Source: Shouchella clausii (GTDB taxonomy: Bacteria; Bacillota; Bacilli; Bacillales; Bacillaceae_D). Taken from it: a stretch of 64,000 bases of DNA. Under the pieces are notes generated by a model. It was not told the DNA's origin and did no database searches. It worked only from the letters and a program-made list of their open reading frames with translations. The position numbers and the translations under genes are program-made. The stretch lies in NCBI RefSeq assembly GCF_001598215.1, contig NZ_BCXJ01000001.1:744001-808000 (forward strand). The letters are read 5' to 3'. Within the stretch, counting starts at the first letter, position 1. The number at the start of each line of letters is the position of its first letter. Positions 59,201 to 64,000 of the stretch are shown piece after piece.

Positions 59201-59916
59201 ACGCATTGAAAGGTCCTTTTCGTTTAATGTTTGAAGACATGCGAATGCAGTTTTATATTTTGACGGGTATAACTGTTGCATTATGGTTGTTCTTTCTAGT
59301 GTTAGGAATGAGTGTAGACACATTTATGGGCACGTTGTTTGGCCCTTATTATGGCTTGTTTGCGATTTATCCGTTTTTAGTTTACAACAAAGGGTACGTT
59401 TACACGCTTGCACTTGGGGGGACAAGAAAGCAGTTTTTGTTTAGTATGCTAGCGGCCTCTGGCTTGTTTATTGTCATTTGCATGGCTGTGTTAAATGGTC
59501 TTTACCAACTAAATGCGTTTTTGCTTAACCAAGAAGTAATCAATATGCCCCTCTTTCATATGGGCGAATTAGTTGGTTCTGCCAATCCGTTGCTTTATTT
59601 CTGGGTTGACCTCCTTTGGTGTGTGTTTCTGTTTGGCGTTAGCTTTGGTATAAACTCTGTCTGGTTTTATTTTGGAACGGTGCGTTTCTTGTTAGGCTTA
59701 ACCGGAGTTGCACTAGTTGTCATTGCCTATTTGGCGTTTGCTGACCTTCGCACCTTGTTTACTTGGATTGTTGAAAGCCATCTTGTCTTTTTACATGCTA
59801 TTGGCGCAATCGGCTTCGCAGCTGCCGCCCTTTCATATGTAATTATGAAAAATGGCCCACTTGAACGAGGCGGTGAGAAAGGCTTCCTCTTTAAAAACAA
59901 AACAGTTCAAGACTAA
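59197..59916 (+). CDS. ABC transporter membrane subunit of the ytr-like operon
   Basis: The 239-residue protein has six hydrophobic helices (about 22-42, 48-66, 88-110, 140-165, 172-192 and 200-220) and no recognised catalytic motif. Its start overlaps the ATPase stop, so it is the partner membrane component. The full B. subtilis ytr operon has more subunits. This is a reduced three-gene version. Confidence 0.75.
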   Translation: MNALKGPFRLMFEDMRMQFYILTGITVALWLFFLVLGMSVDTFMGTLFGPYYGLFAIYPFLVYNKGYVYTLALGGTRKQFLFSMLAASGLFIVICMAVLNGLYQLNAFLLNQEVINMPLFHMGELVGSANPLLYFWVDLLWCVFLFGVSFGINSVWFYFGTVRFLLGLTGVALVVIAYLAFADLRTLFTWIVESHLVFLHAIGAIGFAAAALSYVIMKNGPLERGGEKGFLFKNKTVQD

Positions 59917-59933
59917 CGAGCTGGTATATGCAA

Positions 59934-59983
59934 AACATAAAATCCAAAGCGACTTGGCGATTGCCTGCTTTGGATTTTATGTT
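59934..59983. terminator. Bidirectional terminator
   Basis: A perfect seventeen-base-pair stem (AACATAAAATCCAAAGC, 59934-59950, and GCTTTGGATTTTATGTT, 59967-59983) has a sixteen-base loop, with A/T-rich ends on both sides. It lies between convergent genes. Confidence 0.75.
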
Positions 59984-60074
59984 CTCAAAATGACAGCGAT
60001 CAGGCTTTAACGACATCGAATCGGTTTTCATGTTGGTTAAAAAATGAAACCCATTCTCTAGTGGGCACGTAAAG

Positions 60075-60947
60075 TTAATGGATGTCAAGCAGTTTAGCGG
60101 CAGAGTTGCACAACTCACGGAGCTCCTTAACGGTGGCCATCGTTGCCAACATCCCTTGAAAAATGATTTTCTTAGGCTCCTTTTTATCCAATTCAGCCTG
60201 TAATACAGATAGGGCGTCAAGGACTTCTTGCTTTTTTTCATCTGGGATGTGCAAAGTTGGCAATCGTTTTTGAATCGCTGAAAGTGTTTGCCTAACTTGC
60301 TCCTCTGTGCTGCTTGAACATGGCCAGTCTAACTGTTGAAGACGCTGTTCGGTGACGAACGGCTCTTCGCCCCCAGCAACTAGTCCTTCGGCCAAGTTGT
60401 CGAGCCGCCTTAGCAAATAAGTGGCTGTCTTTCTAGGGTCAAGGGGATGATTTGTTAAAAGCAGAAGCTTGAAAAGCGAATGACTTAACCCTTCTAATAG
60501 CAGGATTAAGTCAGGAATATAGCGCTCCGCTTCCTGTCCGTAGATCGACAACAGTGACCGTTTCTGCCAGTTGTAGTGCTCGAGCTTTTTCTCATACACA
60601 AACTGTCGCACCTCGTGGCTAATGGGTAGCACTTGTTCTTGAAAATGCATGATAATAAACTCTTTATGCTTCGAAACCTCGGCAAACAAAAACTCAATTT
60701 GTGTTTGAAATGCCTGCCTTGGCGTTAGCTTTTTTTGCTCAATCCGGTCCAATAAAGCGGACATCTTTTCGTAATAGTAGCGGTAAATGTCGATAAGCAA
60801 CTGGTCTTTTGACTCAAAATGCAAATAAAAAGCACCTTTTGAGATTCCAGCCTCAGATGCGATTTCTTGAATAGACGTTGAAAAGTAGCCCTTTTCGGCA
60901 AATAAGTGAATCGCCGTTTCGATAATCGTTGTTTTTTTCTCGTTCAT
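60075..60947 (-). CDS. TetR/AcrR-family regulator of the RND pump
   Basis: This 290-residue regulator has an N-terminal TetR HTH (residues about 8-52, IQEIASEAGISKGAFYLHFE) and a longer than usual ligand domain (TetR_C-type, about 240 residues). It is divergent from the RND efflux gene, and two palindromic sites lie between them. Loss or ligand binding would derepress the pump. The closest functional parallel is the TetR regulator next to swrC/yerP-type pumps in Bacillus. Confidence 0.85.
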   Translation of the reverse strand: MNEKKTTIIETAIHLFAEKGYFSTSIQEIASEAGISKGAFYLHFESKDQLLIDIYRYYYEKMSALLDRIEQKKLTPRQAFQTQIEFLFAEVSKHKEFIIMHFQEQVLPISHEVRQFVYEKKLEHYNWQKRSLLSIYGQEAERYIPDLILLLEGLSHSLFKLLLLTNHPLDPRKTATYLLRRLDNLAEGLVAGGEEPFVTEQRLQQLDWPCSSSTEEQVRQTLSAIQKRLPTLHIPDEKKQEVLDALSVLQAELDKKEPKKIIFQGMLATMATVKELRELCNSAAKLLDIH

Positions 60948-61012
60948 CCTATTCCCATCCTCTCGGAGTTGCCATTATCGTAACAGATTAGATGGCAACA
61001 AAGCAATCAAAA

Positions 61013-61146
61013 ATGACTACTCAGTCATAAAAGGGGAATCCCAGCTGTGTTTCTGTAAATTTTTTTGTGTAAAATTGTTGGCACAGTTGTATTTTAACGT
61101 TTAATCAACTAAGATTAAGTGTATAAAATTGACCGGTCAGTCATGA
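61013..61146. promoter_or_regulatory. Probable TetR operators in the RND control region
   Basis: ATGACTACTCAGTCAT (61013-61028) is a palindrome with perfect six-base arms, close to the regulator's own start. TGACCGGTCA (61130-61139) is a perfect ten-base palindrome followed by GTCA, next to the TATAAA -10 region (61122-61127) facing the pump genes. The shared AGTCA/TGACT half-sites suggest one repressor binds both. Confidence 0.6.
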
Positions 61147-61174
61147 CGCGACTGCAACAATTAGGAGGGGGAAC

Positions 61175-61336
61175 ATGAAACGAAAATATACATTGCTTAT
61201 CGGCGGCCTCTGGACGAATCAAGCCACTACATATGTACGAGAAATAACGACAACACCACCCTATTCATTAGAAGAAATCGTCTCACGCCTAAAATCAATC
61301 GGTGTTGACGCATCCGTTTGTGAAAGGCCGTTATAG
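61175..61336 (+). CDS. Small protein upstream of the RND pump (53 residues)
   Basis: The frame starts at the ATG at 61175 with AGGAGGGGG seven bases upstream, a very strong ribosome binding site. It encodes KRKYTLLIGGLWTNQATTY, then a short middle and a SLEEIVSRLKSIGVDASVC helix. It has no signal peptide or membrane helix and no recognised family. It lies 41 bases before the pump gene in the same transcript, so it may be a small accessory or leader protein. Confidence 0.6.
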   Translation: MKRKYTLLIGGLWTNQATTYVREITTTPPYSLEEIVSRLKSIGVDASVCERPL

Positions 61337-61377
61337 GATAGGGGAGTGTAATTAGAGAGAAGGGGAGAATACGCTAC

Positions 61378-64000
61378 ATGAAATCGATTATTCAGTTTTC
61401 GATGAATAATAAGTTTGCCGTCTGGCTGTTGACGGTTATGATCATTGTCTTCGGTTTGTATGCTGGGATGACAATGAACAGAGAAGTGATACCGGACATT
61501 GATGCACCAGTTGTTACGGTATCAGGCGCTTATCCTGGCGCTACGCCAGAGGAAGTCGCCAACGAGGTATCGATCCCGATTGAACAAGCCGTAGAAAATT
61601 TGGACGGCGTATCGGCCGTGAACTCGTCTTCTTTTGAAAACTTCGCTTCCATTCAAATCGAATATGAATTTAGCAAGGAAATGGATGAGGCTGAAGCAGA
61701 GGCAAAAGAAGCGATTGACCAACTTGAATTTGCAGATGGGGTTGAAGAACCAACCGTATCCCGTATTAACTTTGGTGCTTTTCCTATTTTAACATTGAGC
61801 GTTTCTGAGGAAGGCGCATCGTTGACGGAGCTAACTGAGCGTGTTGAGCAGGACATTATTCCGGAGCTAGAAGGCTTGCCAGGAATTGAATCAGTTACCG
61901 CTGCAGGCCAAGAAACAAAAGAAGTGCAGATCACTTTTGATGAAGAGGCGCTTGCCGAACATGGCCTAGACGAAGAAACAGTTACACAATTGTTGGAAGC
62001 ATCATCCATGCGATTCCCGTTAGGGCTTTATACATTTTCAGGTGAAGAACAGTCCGTTGTCATCGACGGCAAAGTGACTACACTTGATGATTTGCGGAAT
62101 TTGCAGCTTCCGTCCATCCCTGCTGACGGTGGTACGCCAGAAATGGGGCAATTGCCTGAAGGCGGCATGCCTGAAGGTGAAATGCCTGAAGGTGAAATGC
62201 CACAAATGCCGGAGGGGGAAATACCTGAAGGAAACGGGCCAATTGAAGGGCAACAAGGCATGGAAGGTGGAGAACTGACTGGAGAAATGCCTGAGCTTGC
62301 GCTTGAAACGGTTGCGCTTGAAGATGTAGCTGACATTGAAGTTGTCAATGAGTCGAATTCGATTTCAAGAACGAACGGCCAAACGGCAATCGGGGTCGAA
62401 ATCGTTAAAGCAGGGGATGCCAACACAGTCGCAGTAGCTGACGAAGTAAAAGAAGCGATTGCTTCTTTTGAAGAAGACGGGCTATCGCTTTCCATTACAA
62501 CGGATCAGGCAAAACCAATTGAAGAATCTGTTGCGACAATGGTAAACAAAGCGTTGTTTGGCGCGCTGTTTGCAGTGGTTATCATCCTGTTGTTTTTGCG
62601 GAATATCCGTACGACAGTAATTTCCGTTATCTCCATTCCAGTTTCGCTATTTATCGCTTTAATCGTGCTTCAGCAGTTGGATATTACTTTAAATATCATG
62701 ACTCTTGGCGCGATGACCGTTGCCATTGGCCGGGTTATTGATGACTCCATTGTTGTCGTTGAAAATATTTTTAGGCGAATGGGGTCAAAAGAAGAAAAAC
62801 TGTCTGGCCGTGCATTGATCCAAGATGCAACGAAAGAAGTGTTTAAGCCAATTCTGTCTTCCACGATTGTGACAGCGGTTGTGTTCCTGCCGCTCGGGCT
62901 TGTCGAGGGAATGGTTGGGGAGTTGTTCCTTCCATTTGGCTTAACGGTTATTTTCGCTTTATTTGCCTCTTTGCTTGTTGCCATTACGGTTGTGCCGATG
63001 ATGGCAAATTCGCTCTTTAAAAAGGGCGCACCTGAAAAACATAAAAAGCAAGAAGAAAAGCCAGGGAAGTTGGCATCTGGCTACCGGCGCCTATTGGAAG
63101 CGGCTCTTAACCATAAAATCATCACTTCGCTTATCGCCATTGCCCTGTTAGTAGGCAGCTTGTTCCTTACGCCTTTTGTCGGTGTAAGCTTTTTGCCAGA
63201 AGAAGAAGAGAAGCTTGTTTTTGCAACCTATTCGCCTAATGCAGGGACAACGTTTGAAGATGCAGAAAACGACGTCAACGCAGCGGAAGAAGTGCTCCTT
63301 GACAGAGAAGGAGTTGACGTATTCCAACTTTCCCTTGGGGCGCAAAGCTCATCGATGGCCATGATGCAGGCGGGAGATAATTCGGCGATCTTCTATATTC
63401 AATATGAAGATGATTTTGAAGGCTTTACACAAGAAAAAGAAGCTGTTGTCGAGGCGTTAGAAGAAGTAACGGAAAACGGCACATGGACTGGGCAAGACAT
63501 TGCGACTGGTGGCGTAGGTTCAAGCGAATTTTCGGTAACGGTGTTTGGCGATTCGGAAGAAGAGATCGAGCCGGCAGTTGAAGACATCAAAGCGCTTCTA
63601 GAGGAGCACGATGACTTGGCTGATCCCGAAACGTCTATTGCTGACCGCTATCAAGAGTACACGCTGAAAGTCGATCAAGAACGATTGAGTGAACTAGGCT
63701 TGACAACAGCACAGCTTGGCATGGCTCTGTACCATATTGATGACCATAACGCCGTTACGACGGTGGAAGCAGACGGGGAAGAGCTTGATGTGGTCATTGC
63801 AACAAATGAGGAAGAGTATGGCTCCCTTGAAGAACTAACTGACGTTGAAGTGGAAACGCAACTTGGTACAAAAGTAGCGATCGCTGATCTTGTCTCAGTT
63901 GAAGAAGGTACGTCTTCTTCAACGATTACAAGAAGGGATGGGCAGATTTATGCTGAAGCATCGGCAAAAATTTTGTCTGATGATGTAGCTGGCGTCTCCA
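61378..64000 (+). CDS. RND-family efflux transporter, SwrC/AcrB-like (3' end cut off)
   Basis: The frame is open from the ATG at 61378 to the window end (about 874 codons of probably more than 1,000). It is a resistance-nodulation-division exporter: an N-terminal helix (FAVWLLTVMIIVFGLYAG), a first porter domain and a cluster of helices. AIGRVIDDSIVVVENIF contains the proton-relay Asp-Asp of helix 4. A second porter domain begins near 63130. In Bacillus, SwrC exports surfactin and other amphiphiles. An unusual Met/Pro/Gly/Glu-rich insert (MPEGE repeats, residues about 255-305) lies in the first porter domain. AAGGGGAG lies upstream of the ATG. Confidence 0.9.
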   Translation, partial: MKSIIQFSMNNKFAVWLLTVMIIVFGLYAGMTMNREVIPDIDAPVVTVSGAYPGATPEEVANEVSIPIEQAVENLDGVSAVNSSSFENFASIQIEYEFSKEMDEAEAEAKEAIDQLEFADGVEEPTVSRINFGAFPILTLSVSEEGASLTELTERVEQDIIPELEGLPGIESVTAAGQETKEVQITFDEEALAEHGLDEETVTQLLEASSMRFPLGLYTFSGEEQSVVIDGKVTTLDDLRNLQLPSIPADGGTPEMGQLPEGGMPEGEMPEGEMPQMPEGEIPEGNGPIEGQQGMEGGELTGEMPELALETVALEDVADIEVVNESNSISRTNGQTAIGVEIVKAGDANTVAVADEVKEAIASFEEDGLSLSITTDQAKPIEESVATMVNKALFGALFAVVIILLFLRNIRTTVISVISIPVSLFIALIVLQQLDITLNIMTLGAMTVAIGRVIDDSIVVVENIFRRMGSKEEKLSGRALIQDATKEVFKPILSSTIVTAVVFLPLGLVEGMVGELFLPFGLTVIFALFASLLVAITVVPMMANSLFKKGAPEKHKKQEEKPGKLASGYRRLLEAALNHKIITSLIAIALLVGSLFLTPFVGVSFLPEEEEKLVFATYSPNAGTTFEDAENDVNAAEEVLLDREGVDVFQLSLGAQSSSMAMMQAGDNSAIFYIQYEDDFEGFTQEKEAVVEALEEVTENGTWTGQDIATGGVGSSEFSVTVFGDSEEEIEPAVEDIKALLEEHDDLADPETSIADRYQEYTLKVDQERLSELGLTTAQLGMALYHIDDHNAVTTVEADGEELDVVIATNEEEYGSLEELTDVEVETQLGTKVAIADLVSVEEGTSSSTITRRDGQIYAEASAKILSDDVAGVS

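Overview
The window looks like a chromosomal segment of an alkaliphilic Bacillaceae, most like Shouchella (Bacillus) clausii. This is inferred from low-to-mid GC Firmicutes sequence, strong AGGAGG-type ribosome binding sites, frequent GTG/TTG starts, and hallmark genes and sites: clpE with CtsR boxes, the sporulation checkpoint gene sda, a LexA-box yolD gene, SigB-type promoters, a ytrA/ytrB pair and an Isd-like haem locus with sortase B. No rRNA, tRNA, CRISPR array, complete insertion sequence or prophage was seen.

Layout. 1-12.5 kb: tail of a drug/metabolite exporter, an orphan 493-residue protein, a Na+/H+:dicarboxylate symporter with a cre site, oligoendopeptidase F, CtsR-controlled clpE, a cell-wall amidase and an Mga-like regulator. 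12.5-15.1 kb: sda (too short for ordinary ORF calling), a yolD operon with a LexA box and a DUF418 membrane protein. 15.4-22.6 kb: one sugar operon with a ROK regulator, binding lipoprotein, two permeases, two Gfo/Idh/MocA dehydrogenases and a TIM-barrel isomerase. No ATPase gene is present, so an ATPase encoded elsewhere (MsmX-like) must energise it. 22.7-31.8 kb: mostly divergent regulator/enzyme or regulator/exporter pairs, a 3-hydroxybutyrate dehydrogenase next to a tight cluster of DnaA boxes, and a zinc formaldehyde/alcohol dehydrogenase.

31.85-39.1 kb is a visibly AT-rich island with seven tightly coupled minus-strand genes: methyltransferase, AsnRS-core-like enzyme, S66 (MccF-like) peptidase, ATP-grasp ligase, an unrecognised 147-residue protein, a degenerate ProRS-like protein and an MFS exporter. 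It reads as a horizontally acquired pathway for a small amide- or aminoacyl-containing compound with its own immunity and export. I do not recognise it as a described system, and it is the main discovery candidate.

39.5-48.7 kb is a Fur-boxed Isd-like haem uptake locus: two haem-binding lipoproteins, two permeases, one ATPase, an IsdG-type haem monooxygenase, two NEAT surface proteins (one with four NEAT domains) and sortase B. 49-56.9 kb holds a CorC/HlyC-type protein, an orphan betaine-binding lipoprotein, a DUF2254 protein, manganese catalase, an MBL-fold hydrolase, a second zinc dehydrogenase and a small membrane protein. Several of these have SigB-like promoters. 57-64 kb holds a HemD-like protein, a ytrA/ytrB/permease operon with a clear operator, a TetR regulator, and the start of an RND efflux pump that runs off the window.

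At the non-coding level, a roughly 155-bp intergenic element occurs twice in nearly identical form. Each copy lies between two copies of the local gene's own terminator hairpin, and shorter or rearranged relatives occur elsewhere.
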